The notes under the pieces were generated by a model, which searched no databases, was not told the origin of the DNA, and worked only from the letters and a program-made list of their open reading frames with translations. DNA of 9,583 nt from Deltaproteobacteria bacterium CG07_land_8_20_14_0_80_60_11 (GTDB lineage: Bacteria; Desulfobacterota; Desulfobaccia; Desulfobaccales; 0-14-0-80-60-11): the NCBI GenBank assembly GCA_002779455.1, contig PEWM01000029.1, forward strand, positions 1 through 9,583, written 5' to 3'. Below are positions 1 through 6,060 of the stretch, piece after piece (position 1 is the stretch's first letter; each line of letters starts with the position of its first letter). Position numbers and translations under genes: made by a program.

Positions 1-786
1 GCCCAGGCGCCCCTCGCCTTTTTTGATCCGGGCGCCGAATAACTTGAGCACCCGGCCCTGCCACCGGGTGTAGGCGCCCGGCCTGGGGTCCAGGCCCCGG
101 ATCCAGCCGGCCGCGGCCGGGGCCGAAAGCTCCCATAGGAGGCGGCGCATCTCCCGGGAAAGGGGCGGGGCCAGGGTCACCGCCGCGTCGTTTTGCGGCA
201 GCTTGACGGCTTCCCCCCGGCGCAGCCTTTCCAGGGATTGGACCAGCAGGGCCGCCCCCCGCTCCGACAGCCGGTCGTACAGGGTCCCGGAATTGTCCGC
301 CGGGGCGATGGGCACACGCTCCTGGAGAAAAATCGGTCCCGAATCTACTTCGTCCCGGAGCCACTGAATGGTCACCCCGGTCTCCTTTTCCCCCCGGATC
401 AGGGCCCAATTAATGGGGGCCGCTCCCCGGTAGCGGGGCAGCAGCGAGGCATGGACATTGAGGGCGCCCACCGACGGCAAGGCCAGTATCTCGTGGGGGA
501 GAATCCGGCCATAGGCCACCACGATCATAATCTCCGGGGCCAGCGCCCTGAGACGCCCGATCAACTCCGGGTCCTTGAGACGCTGGGGTTGCAGCACCGG
601 CAGGTTCCAGGCCAGGGCCAGTTCCTTCACCGGCGAGGCGGTAACGAGCTGTCCGCGGCCCCGGGGCCGGTCCGGCTGGGTCACCACGGCCGCCACCTCT
701 TCCCCGGCGGCCAGGAGGGCCTCGAGAGACGGCAGGGCGAACTGGGGAGTCCCCATGAAGATCAGGCGCCAGGGTCCTGATTTCAC
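1..786 (-). CDS. fmt: Methionyl-tRNA formyltransferase, C-terminus cut by window edge
   Basis: Fmt transfers a formyl group from 10-formyltetrahydrofolate to the amino group of initiator Met-tRNA in the cytoplasm, preparing it for bacterial translation initiation. The reading begins VKSGPWRLIFMGTPQFALPS, the usual Fmt N-terminal Rossmann start. The signature NVHASLLPRYRGAAPIN (residues 110-126) contains catalytic Asn110 and His112, and Asp148 lies in DEVDSGP, matching the family's Asn-His-Asp triad. 262 residues are visible without interruption; family members are about 310-320 residues, so roughly 50 residues of the tRNA-binding C-terminal domain lie beyond the left edge. I chose the GTG at 786-784 because it overlaps the def stop as GTGA, implying translational coupling, and gives the family-like N-terminus. 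The internal ATG ten codons later would remove the first beta strand. def-fmt is a classic operon pair: Fmt adds the formyl group that deformylase later removes. Confidence 0.96.
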   Translation of the reverse strand, partial: MKSGPWRLIFMGTPQFALPSLEALLAAGEEVAAVVTQPDRPRGRGQLVTASPVKELALAWNLPVLQPQRLKDPELIGRLRALAPEIMIVVAYGRILPHEILALPSVGALNVHASLLPRYRGAAPINWALIRGEKETGVTIQWLRDEVDSGPIFLQERVPIAPADNSGTLYDRLSERGAALLVQSLERLRRGEAVKLPQNDAAVTLAPPLSREMRRLLWELSAPAAAGWIRGLDPRPGAYTRWQGRVLKLFGARIKKGEGRLG

Positions 787-1292
787 CTGGCCGCCGCCTG
801 TTTTTTCAGACGTCTTAAAAAGATCCCCCGCTTGAGGCGGCTGATATGATCGATGAACAGAATCCCGTTCAGATGATCGATCTCATGCTGGAGCACTACG
901 GCCAGCAACCCCTCTCCGGTAATTTCCCTGGGTTTCCCTTCCCGGTCCAGGCCCTTGATCAGCACCTTGGCATGACGCCGGACCTCGGCGGAAAAGTCGG
1001 GTACCGACAGGCAGCCTTCCTCATAGATGATCTCCCCTTCCCCGGCGACGATGCAGGGATTGAGCACCACCTGGAGTTTCCGGGGCCCGCCCTCTTTGTG
1101 AGAGACGTCGAACACGATGAGACGCTTAAGTTCACCCACCTGGTTGGCCGCCAGCCCCAGCCCCGGGGCGGCGTACATGGTCTCGGCCATATCAATGATG
1201 AGACGCTGCAACTTCCCGTTGATCTCGGTGATCTCCCGGGCCTCTTGCCGCAGCACCGGATCGGGTAATTTACAAATCGATAATACTGCCAT
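783..1292 (-). CDS. def: Peptide deformylase
   Basis: A metal-dependent hydrolase that removes the formyl group from the N-terminal methionine of nascent proteins at the ribosome. All three family motifs are present: GLGLAANQVG (motif I), EGCLSVP (motif II, metal-ligand Cys) and QHEIDHLNG (motif III, HExxH with two His ligands and the catalytic Glu). From the ATG at 1292 the protein has 169 residues, typical for type 1 bacterial deformylases, and begins MAVLSICKLPDPVLR, like the family. A TTG seven codons upstream (1313) is also in frame but adds residues outside the conserved start, so I prefer the ATG. Neither start has a good Shine-Dalgarno sequence. The gene is first in a def-fmt operon, overlapping fmt by four bases. 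A sigma-70-like promoter lies about 40-70 bases upstream. Confidence 0.97.
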   Translation of the reverse strand: MAVLSICKLPDPVLRQEAREITEINGKLQRLIIDMAETMYAAPGLGLAANQVGELKRLIVFDVSHKEGGPRKLQVVLNPCIVAGEGEIIYEEGCLSVPDFSAEVRRHAKVLIKGLDREGKPREITGEGLLAVVLQHEIDHLNGILFIDHISRLKRGIFLRRLKKQAAAR

Positions 1293-1333
1293 GGGCGTTA
1301 AAATGTTTGCCAAAAATTAATGGGGTTTTTTTA

Positions 1334-1362
1334 ACTTTACGACATAATTGGCAGATTTTCAA
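1334..1362 (-). promoter_or_regulatory. Putative sigma-70 promoter of def-fmt
   Basis: On the minus strand, TTGAAA (1362-1357) and TAAAGT (1339-1334) are separated by 17 bases. The predicted start near 1327 would give a leader of about 35 bases before the def ATG. It is the best match in the 150-base gap upstream of def. This is pattern matching only; the -10 box is imperfect. Confidence 0.4.
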
Positions 1363-1440
1363 GAACTCACCGTCTACGGAGGCCAAATTTGTGGACGGAG
1401 ACGACGGAGAAGCGGGGTGATCCGGGCGTCGGGCCGCCGG

Positions 1441-1483
1441 AAAAATGAAAAAAGGTGAGGGGCCGGTTGGGGAACCCCTCACC
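1441..1483 (-). terminator. Intrinsic terminator of the ZraP-like gene
   Basis: A perfect 9-bp stem, GGTGAGGGG (1454-1462) with CCCCTCACC (1475-1483), has a 12-base loop. Read on the minus strand it is followed by T6, CA, T5 (1453-1441), a standard rho-independent terminator. It begins 35 bases past the stop codon of the ZraP-like gene, separating that gene from def-fmt. Confidence 0.85.
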
Positions 1484-1517
1484 ATCAGGAGGTGGGTTAG
1501 TTGAGAAGGGAGATGGC

Positions 1518-2003
1518 TTATTTGGCCGGAGCACCGGGGCCGGGACCGGCACCAGGGCCCATGCCGCCGCCGGGGCCGACCATGGGACAGCCGCCATGAC
1601 CCATGCCGCGACCCATGCCGCGACCGAAACCTTGGGCCAGTTCCGGGGAGATCTTACGGGCTTCCAGTTGGAAAGCCGTCCTTTTTTCTTGCATCTGGTC
1701 CCGGAGGGCGTTGACTTCTTTCTGCTTGGCGGTAATGGCCGCCTGATCCGGTTTTTCGGCCTTCCACAGGGCCGCCAACTCCGCGTGTTTGACCATCATC
1801 TGTTTGCGCGCCGCCGCGGTGTCATTCCTGAACTTCTCCTTAAGGTCAAAGAACTTGCCGGCTTGGTCCGGGGTGAGGTTCATGGCGCCCATCATTCCAC
1901 ACCCCATGCCGCCGCCAAAGGGCCGGGCCCAGGAGGACGCCGCCAGACCCAGGGTCAACGTCAGGGCCAGCAGCATCACGATGGAAATCTTACTTGTTTT
2001 CAT
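1518..2003 (-). CDS. Periplasmic ZraP/Spy-like metal-binding protein
   Basis: A 161-residue exported protein of the Spy/CpxP/ZraP type. Known relatives are small helical periplasmic proteins that bind zinc or other metals and act as chaperones or envelope-stress sensors. Residues 1-26 form a signal peptide (KTSK basic start, hydrophobic core, cleavage expected after SSWA). A short Gly/Met/Cys segment (30-41) precedes LTPDQAGKFFDLKEKF, the LTxxQ-like motif of the family. A charged helical hairpin (about 48-118) resembles E. coli ZraP. The tail (124-161) is Gly/Pro/Met-rich with His and Cys (GHGGCPM), a likely metal-binding segment. The ATG has a good ribosome-binding site (AAGGAG, 10 bases upstream). 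The gene stands alone with its own terminator. ZraP is the closest named relative, but metal specificity cannot be read from the sequence, so I give no symbol. Confidence 0.85.
   Translation of the reverse strand: MKTSKISIVMLLALTLTLGLAASSWARPFGGGMGCGMMGAMNLTPDQAGKFFDLKEKFRNDTAAARKQMMVKHAELAALWKAEKPDQAAITAKQKEVNALRDQMQEKRTAFQLEARKISPELAQGFGRGMGRGMGHGGCPMVGPGGGMGPGAGPGPGAPAK
1600..1623. repeat. 12-bp tandem repeat inside the ZraP-like gene
   Basis: Two exact head-to-tail copies of CCCATGCCGCGA (1600-1611 and 1612-1623). In the gene's frame they encode the repeated Gly-Arg-Gly-Met units of the C-terminal metal-binding-like tail. The unit is a multiple of three, so copy-number change would lengthen or shorten the tail without breaking the frame. 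Confidence 0.8.
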
Positions 2004-2365
2004 GTCGCGGTAACTCCTTATTTTCGGTTTTACTTTTTCAGTCCGGGAATCCGGGCTTCAGTAAGTTAAACCCGCCAACGGGTCAAACCCGGCGCGGCGG
2101 GGTGATTTTTTTTGGGGGGGCCGGGGAAGGTTAAGTGGGGCGGGGTGGCTCCGGAGAGCGGCTGGGGGCCATTCACCGGCACAGAGTCATGCTTCGCACA
2201 GTGATTGATAGTATGCTGCCGCGGTTTTAAGGCAGTTCCTCATGGGCCTTTGGCCCACCCATAACGTATGAAAAGCGGCGGGCTTTTTATCATGGGCGCG
2301 GTCCGAATTCTTTATTAACCAAACCTTGAACCTTGAACTTTTCAGACCAGGCCAGCCGTCCGGGC
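2004..2365. other. Non-coding gap between ZraP-like and cyclase genes
   Basis: 362 bases with no convincing gene on either strand. The first 40 bases hold the ZraP-like leader and ribosome-binding site. Further on are a T8-G7 tract (about 2106-2120), a CTGCC/GGCAG inverted repeat (2216-2235), a perfect TGGGCC-TTT-GGCCCA hairpin (2243-2257), the AAAAGC/GCTTTT hairpin listed separately, and two tandem copies of the heptamer CCTTGAA (2324-2337). I see no tRNA and no recognisable riboswitch. No clear ZraP promoter was found: TTGACC on the minus strand lacks a good -10 box at the right spacing. Confidence 0.6.
2271..2288 (-). terminator. Possible weak terminator after the cyclase gene
   Basis: AAAAGC (2271-2276) pairs with GCTTTT (2282-2287) around a GGCGG loop, about 80 bases downstream of the cyclase stop on the minus strand. 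The stem is short, and the T run on the exit side is only the stem's own four T's, so this is a weak candidate. The palindrome could work in either direction. Confidence 0.3.
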
Positions 2366-3373
2366 TCAGGCCGGCCCCGGGTCGTGGCGGAAAGTCCGGT
2401 AGATCTCCGCCGGCACCGAAGTAAAGCTGACGAGGACCTCGAACCGGCCATCCTTAAGGGGCGTCACCCGGGTGACCTTGCCATAGATATGGCCCGGGGT
2501 CGGCTCCTGGTTGTCGTCCAGAAAAGCCAGGCGGAGGTCCTCCCAGGCTTCCAGGGCGTCCTCCGACGTCACTTGGGCGGCGGTATCGCTCAGATGCGTG
2601 ACCCAGGCCCGGCCGGTGGCGTCGGTGATAATCTTGTCCTTGAGGCGATGGATCCGGACGCCGATCCGTTCCGGCAGCTTTTTAAGCTTCTCCGACTTGT
2701 CCGGGAGCCGGATAGGGTAAGGCGCGCTGATGCCCCGGACGTCATAGAGCGTGGCCTGGCCCGGCAACCCTTTCATCTCCGCCGTGAGGACCTTGTCCAC
2801 TTCCACCAGGTCGCTCACCCGGCTGAAGGTGGCGGCGCTGATGAGCACCTGCCCCGCCAGGGCAAAGGCTTCCAGGCGGGAGGCAAAATTCACATCAGAG
2901 CCCACCACGCTATACTTGGTCCGCCTTTCCGAACCGATGTTGCCCACCACCACCGAGCCGGTGTTCACCCCGATGCCCATGGCCAGACGGGGCAGGCCGT
3001 CGGCCTCGTTCTCGGCATTGATTCCGTCCATGGCCGCCTGCATCGACAGGGCGCAGGCTACGGCCCGGGCCGGGTGATCTTCCAGGGGTTCGGGGGCGCC
3101 GAAAAAGGCCAGGATGCCGTCACCGAGGATTTCGTCGATGACGGCCCGATGATCCAGGAGAATGGCTATCATCCGGCTCAAATAGCGGTTGAGAAAGATG
3201 ATGACGTCCTCCGGGTCCATCTCGGCGATAATGGCGGTGAAGCCTCTCAGGTCCGACATGATGAGAGAGACCTCCCGAATCTCGCCGCCCATTTCCAGGG
3301 CTCCTTCGGATTCCAGCAGTTTGGTCACCACTTCCTGGGTGACGTAGCGCCCGAAGGTATCCCGGATGAAATC
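2366..3373 (-). CDS. Class III nucleotide cyclase domain plus PilZ-like tail (C-terminal half of frameshifted gene)
   Basis: This half carries the catalytic part of a membrane cyclase that would make cAMP or cGMP in the cytoplasm. Read from the frameshift it starts DFIRDTFGRYVTQEVV, the usual linker before this domain. An isolated reading could start only at GTG 3331. Numbering from that GTG: metal-binding Asp27 (MSDLRGFT) and Asp71 (ILGDGI) are present, as are the transition-state Asn148 and Arg152 in VNFASRLEA. The position that is Lys in adenylyl cyclases is Glu67 (DEILGDG), and the partner base-contact position is Ser141 (KYSVVG), so substrate preference is uncertain. The domain ends at about residue 200 (TLYDVRGI). 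Residues about 220-313 resemble a PilZ-like beta-barrel without a clean c-di-GMP motif. It is separated from its sensor half by a one-base deletion near 3374. Confidence 0.85.
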   Translation of the reverse strand, partial: DFIRDTFGRYVTQEVVTKLLESEGALEMGGEIREVSLIMSDLRGFTAIIAEMDPEDVIIFLNRYLSRMIAILLDHRAVIDEILGDGILAFFGAPEPLEDHPARAVACALSMQAAMDGINAENEADGLPRLAMGIGVNTGSVVVGNIGSERRTKYSVVGSDVNFASRLEAFALAGQVLISAATFSRVSDLVEVDKVLTAEMKGLPGQATLYDVRGISAPYPIRLPDKSEKLKKLPERIGVRIHRLKDKIITDATGRAWVTHLSDTAAQVTSEDALEAWEDLRLAFLDDNQEPTPGHIYGKVTRVTPLKDGRFEVLVSFTSVPAEIYRTFRHDPGPA

Positions 3374-4314
3374 CCGTTTTCAATGTATTCGGTGAGTTGC
3401 TGTCCCAGTTCATTGAAGGAAGTCGCCAGATCAGCCACCTCGCGCACCCCCCGGACCGGCACCGCCACCGCAAAATCGCCTTCCCCCACCTGCCGCACCC
3501 CATCCCGGAGGCGGGAGATGGGCCGGGAGATGGCGGCGGCGAACCAGAACCCCGATAAGCCGCCCACGAGGCACAGGGCCAGGCCGGCCAAGAGGCCGCC
3601 GATCATAACCTCCCGGTTAAGGGCGGCATAATGGGCCTCGATCTTTTGCTTGGCCTGCACCGAGGCGGTCTGGCCGGATTCCTGCAGCCGCTGTTGCGCC
3701 GGGAGGAAAAATTCATCCAGGTTGACGATGGCCGCGGCGATGAACGGCGTGCCGGGGACATGGACCCGCACCGAGAACCGTTGTCTCTCCTTTTTGTCCC
3801 TATCGAAAAACTTGTAAAACCCCTGAACATAGTTCTCTTTAAAAGAACGCTTGATCATCTCCGTGGTTTCCGGGTATTCCTTCTCCCAATCCATCTGGTT
3901 CCGGCCCTCGACGTTTTTGTCCGGGTGAAACAGGATGTAGCCGTTTTGGTCATATAAATCCGTATATCCCGCCGAACCGTGCGGGGTGTAAATCGACTGG
4001 ATGGCGATGGCCCGGAGCCGGGGATCCCGGCGCAGTTTGGCGTAATCAGCGGTTTTTTTTCCTTTCAAGACATAGCCCAACTCCCGGGCCACGTCTTCGG
4101 CCTTGTCTTTGACGACATATTCGCCCATACGGGTAAGGATTCGATCCGAATGTTGGATATTTGTGGCGGTCAGGTCGTTGACGGCCTGGTCGGCGATTTT
4201 GATGGCGCTCTTAGTGAGCTCGCCCATCACGTGGGCGTCGATGAACCAGGCGCCGGCAAATAAGATGGCAATGAGCGCCAGATAGGACAGGATCAGATAC
4301 GTGCGCAGTCGCAT
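3325..4314 (-). CDS. Cache-HAMP membrane sensor (N-terminal half of frameshifted cyclase)
   Basis: The sensory half of the cyclase gene. A first membrane helix (about residues 6-24) leads to a periplasmic domain (25-236) with single-Cache hallmarks: GYTDLYDQNGYILFHPD, EGRNQMDWEKEYPE, GFYKFFDRDKKERQRF and VHVPGTPFIAAAIV. Such domains bind small extracellular ligands. A second helix (237-262) is followed by a HAMP segment (263-313, SRPISRLRDGVRQVGEGDF) that passes the signal inward. After Asn313 the frame slips: the next 16 residues (GISSGIPS...) are unrelated to the family and end at TGA 3325. Restoring one base (an extra C giving AAC CGG GAT) rejoins the catalytic half and gives a 649-residue protein. 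The start ATG has GGAG five bases upstream. The IS end lies only 55 bases before it. A sequencing error is possible and cannot be excluded here. Confidence 0.87.
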   Translation of the reverse strand: MRLRTYLILSYLALIAILFAGAWFIDAHVMGELTKSAIKIADQAVNDLTATNIQHSDRILTRMGEYVVKDKAEDVARELGYVLKGKKTADYAKLRRDPRLRAIAIQSIYTPHGSAGYTDLYDQNGYILFHPDKNVEGRNQMDWEKEYPETTEMIKRSFKENYVQGFYKFFDRDKKERQRFSVRVHVPGTPFIAAAIVNLDEFFLPAQQRLQESGQTASVQAKQKIEAHYAALNREVMIGGLLAGLALCLVGGLSGFWFAAAISRPISRLRDGVRQVGEGDFAVAVPVRGVREVADLATSFNELGQQLTEYIENGISSGIPSGATSPRKW

Positions 4315-4331
4315 GGCTACTCCGGTCTTGA

Positions 4332-4351
4332 GGGCACAGCACGCTGCGCCC
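4332..4351. repeat. Inverted repeat between IS left end and cyclase gene
   Basis: GGGCACAG (4332-4339) and CTGCGCCC (4344-4351) form an 8-bp stem with one mismatch and a 4-base loop. It sits in the presumed cyclase leader about 20 bases upstream of the ATG. No T run follows on either strand, so it is not a standard terminator; a leader-RNA structure is possible. Confidence 0.5.
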
Positions 4352-4369
4352 TGACAATGAAACCATCAA

Positions 4370-4386
4370 ACTCATCTTCGACAGTT
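4370..4386 (+). repeat. Left terminal inverted repeat of the IS
   Basis: ACTCATCTTCGACAGTT, read inward. It is identical over 17 bases to the complement of 5949-5965. The match stops abruptly on both sides, as expected for true element ends. Confidence 0.85.
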
Positions 4387-4391
4387 GCCAA

Positions 4392-4420
4392 AAAATAGTT
4401 TTGAAATAACAATATGTTAA
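4392..4420 (-). promoter_or_regulatory. Outward-facing promoter-like sequence at the IS left end
   Basis: On the minus strand, TTAACA (4420-4415) and TATTTT (4397-4392) are separated by exactly 17 bases. This is 5/6 and 4/6 to the sigma-70 consensus. It lies inside the IS, just within the left inverted repeat, and points out toward the cyclase gene, with a predicted leader of about 70 bases. It may supply transcription to the cyclase, but the surrounding DNA is AT-rich and a chance match is possible. Confidence 0.35.
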
Positions 4421-5804
4421 GGCTTGTGAACAAAGCTTTACCACTACGCGCCACTTCCGGCAGGGCCGGGTTCCGGCAGTGGCCCCAAAGGGGTGACCGT
4501 CGGGGGAGGGCGAACCCCAGCCGCCACAGGCTCTTGTAGGTCTGGGCCACCTCCGCCGTAGGCAGATCGGTGTTGGTGGTCAGGACGAACTTGCCGTCCA
4601 GCCGGGCATCTCGCTTTACGGCTTCTTCATCGACGCTGACGCTGCCCTGGGCCACCTTGAGAAACCGGGCATAGCCGCGGTTGCCGATGACCGCCTTGGG
4701 ACCCTGCTTCGCCACCGTCTGCCTCAGCTTGTCCAAGATGGCCTCCCGGGTGGCGGCATCCTTGAGGGCTTCTTGCGGATTGCGGCAGATGACATACCGC
4801 CTGGCGCCGACCCGCACCTCTTTGACCTCCAGGTTGTCCGCCACCGGCTGATAGCGCCCGGCCCGGGCCAGGACCGCCTCGCTCACTTCCTTCTGGCGGC
4901 GCATCCGGCAGCCCAACACATAGTCAAAGGGCGCCTGGTCGTGTTCGGTCAACATCGTGATGGTGTCCTGAGAGATCATGCCCCGATCCGCCACCACCGT
5001 GACCCGGCGGATGCGAAACCGCGGCCGGAGCACCGCCACCACCTGCCGCAAGGCCTTCTGGTCCGCGGTATTGCCGGGAAAGATCTCCCAGGCGATGGGC
5101 CAGCCCTGGGCGTTGACGGCTACGCACAACACCCACTGGGGCAGGTCGGGACGATGATCCCGGGAGTACCCCCGCTTCCGCCACTCCGTTTCCGTATCCC
5201 GATAAACATAGAGGCTGGTGGTATCGATGAAGACCACGTCCAGAGTCTGGTTGAACAGGTTCAGGTCCCGGTGAAAGAGCCGGCTTTCCAGGTCCTCCCG
5301 CACCCCGGCCAGAAACCCCGCCGTCCGGTAAAAGTGTTGCAGGGCCAGGCCCTCGAACCCCGGCGCGGCCACCGTCTTGACCCACTCCGAGCCGGCCAGA
5401 TCGGAACCGGGGGCGCACAACCGTTGCAGTGCCATGGCGAAAGTAGCCCGTTCCAGATCGAATTCGAACTTACGGTCATGGGCCAGCTTCCGGAGCAGGC
5501 CGGGGAGCCCCTGCCGGTCCCACAGGCGCCCAAAGACCAGGGCCGGGCCCCACTACTGAGCCGTGCGGGCGGCCAATCCCGACTCCCGGACGGCCTCCAC
5601 CACCCGGAGTTTCTCACTGAAGCCAGCCAGACTCTTCAGCAAGCCATCCAGGTCTCCCGAGGCCACCAGCCTATCCCGGCGCCCCAGGCTGCCGATGATC
5701 TGCTGCCGCACCTTGCCGCCTTCCCGGTAGGAGCGGACGATCTGCAGATACTCGTAAGCGACGCCTTTGCTGACATTACGTTTAATCCGAACGAACATGC
5801 CGCT

Positions 5805-5834
5805 ATTATGGCTTTATAATATGATTAATGTCAA
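5805..5834 (-). promoter_or_regulatory. Putative transposase promoter
   Basis: On the minus strand a perfect -35 TTGACA (5834-5829), an 18-base spacer and CATAAT (5810-5805). The predicted start falls almost on the transposase ATG (5798), implying a leaderless or nearly leaderless message; there is also no Shine-Dalgarno sequence. A TATAAA/TATTAT stretch nearby gives an alternative -10. Confidence 0.4.
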
Positions 5835-5875
5835 GCTTTATCCGGGGCCTCAATGCGATAAGTTGTCCATTACAT

Positions 5876-5903
5876 TTACCCCAAGAGCCGGACCCTGGGG
5901 TAA
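5876..5903. repeat. Hairpin in the non-coding right end of the IS
   Basis: TTACCCCA (5876-5883) and TGGGGTAA (5896-5903) form a perfect 8-bp stem with a 12-base loop, between the right terminal repeat and the transposase. Similar hairpins near IS ends can limit transposase expression from outside transcription. That role is an analogy only. Confidence 0.55.
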
Positions 5904-5948
5904 TAAATTCAAACACTTATGCCCCAAAAACCCTTAAAAACAGCTGCG

Positions 5949-5965
5949 AACTGTCGAAGATGAGT
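5949..5965 (-). repeat. Right terminal inverted repeat of the IS
   Basis: The complement of this segment, ACTCATCTTCGACAGTT, is identical to the left end at 4370-4386. The integrase-like reading on the minus strand ends at base 5966, immediately outside. Confidence 0.85.
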
Positions 5966-6052
5966 CATATCATCCGCATATTGGCGGCCTATCTTTTCCT
6001 CAAATACCTTGCCGTCTTTCTTGAAAATGATGTAATATACCTGCTCTGACCA
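5966..6052 (-). pseudogene. Fragment of a tyrosine integrase N-terminal region
   Basis: The minus strand reads 29 codons: WSEQVYYIIFKKDGK, then VFEEKIGRQYADDM. This resembles, from memory, the start of deltaproteobacterial tyrosine recombinases, where a short strand-rich arm-type DNA-binding segment (VYYIVFKKDGK, EEKVGRQYADDMTPARAA-like) precedes the core-binding domain. The fragment is cut by the IS end directly after the Met, and a TGA lies just before the Trp; the expected upstream YPGVFYR-type start is absent. No catalytic domain remains anywhere in the window, so it cannot function. It implies that an integrase gene, perhaps of a genomic island or prophage, once lay here and was broken by IS insertion and deletion. 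The segment is short, so chance resemblance is possible. Confidence 0.5.
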
Positions 6053-6060
6053 TCACCCAA

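Larger units (their letters stand above)
4317..5798 (-). pseudogene. IS1634-type DDE transposase, broken by amber stop and lost C-terminus
   Basis: The transposase would cut and join the IS ends using a DDE active site. The N-terminus MFVRIKRNVSKGVAYEYLQI, followed by YREGGKVRQQIIGSLG, is typical of IS1634-group transposases. Codon 82 is TAG (5555-5553); the same frame continues WGPALVFGRLW with family-like sequence, so this is a nonsense change and not a frameshift. Catalytic Asp192 (VVFIDTTS) and Asp271 (VVADRGMIS) are present. After YKSLWR (ending at 4521) the expected ERAFRxxKS-type continuation carrying the catalytic Glu is gone. The frame instead runs through unrelated sequence (LGFALPRRSPLWGH...), across the left inverted repeat, to a stop at 4319-4317 beside the cyclase start. 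Two independent lesions make an active enzyme very unlikely. An internal ATG at 5435 could yield a fragment but still lacks the catalytic Glu. Confidence 0.85.
4370..5965 (-). mobile_element. Degenerate IS1634-type insertion sequence
   Basis: About 1.6 kb bounded by perfect 17-bp inverted repeats, ACTCATCTTCGACAGTT at 4370-4386 and its complement at 5949-5965, flanking a transposase read on the minus strand. At the right boundary the integrase-like reading outside stops exactly at base 5966, supporting the edge. The transposase has an amber codon and lacks the C-terminal YREK-type catalytic region. The DNA at about 4387-4520 is too short to hold the missing 100 or more residues, so an internal deletion or replacement is inferred. 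No clear target duplication is seen at the flanks (left ...CCATCAA, right CATATCA...), which fits an old or rearranged insertion. Confidence 0.85.

Noticed and set aside
1285..1313. TTG at 1313 as the start of peptide deformylase
   Set aside because: It adds seven residues not typical of the family, and the ATG at 1292 gives the usual N-terminus and length.
2090..2125. GC-rich stretch followed by T8 then G7, considered as a plus-strand terminator
   Set aside because: Only about four base pairs of stem precede the T run and there is no plus-strand gene upstream to terminate.
2324..2337. CCTTGAA heptamer repeat, considered as a CRISPR-like or operator array
   Set aside because: There are only two adjacent copies and no spacers; it is a short tandem repeat without further support.
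2333..3631. Long plus-strand open frame of over 400 codons opposite the cyclase
   Set aside because: It is the antisense shadow of a GC-rich gene. Its translation is rich in Gly, Arg, Pro and His without recognisable motifs, while the minus strand encodes clear cyclase motifs.
5828..6049. Plus-strand ORF of 73 codons spanning the right IS end
   Set aside because: It crosses the terminal inverted repeat and the integrase remnant, has no ribosome-binding site and no recognisable content.
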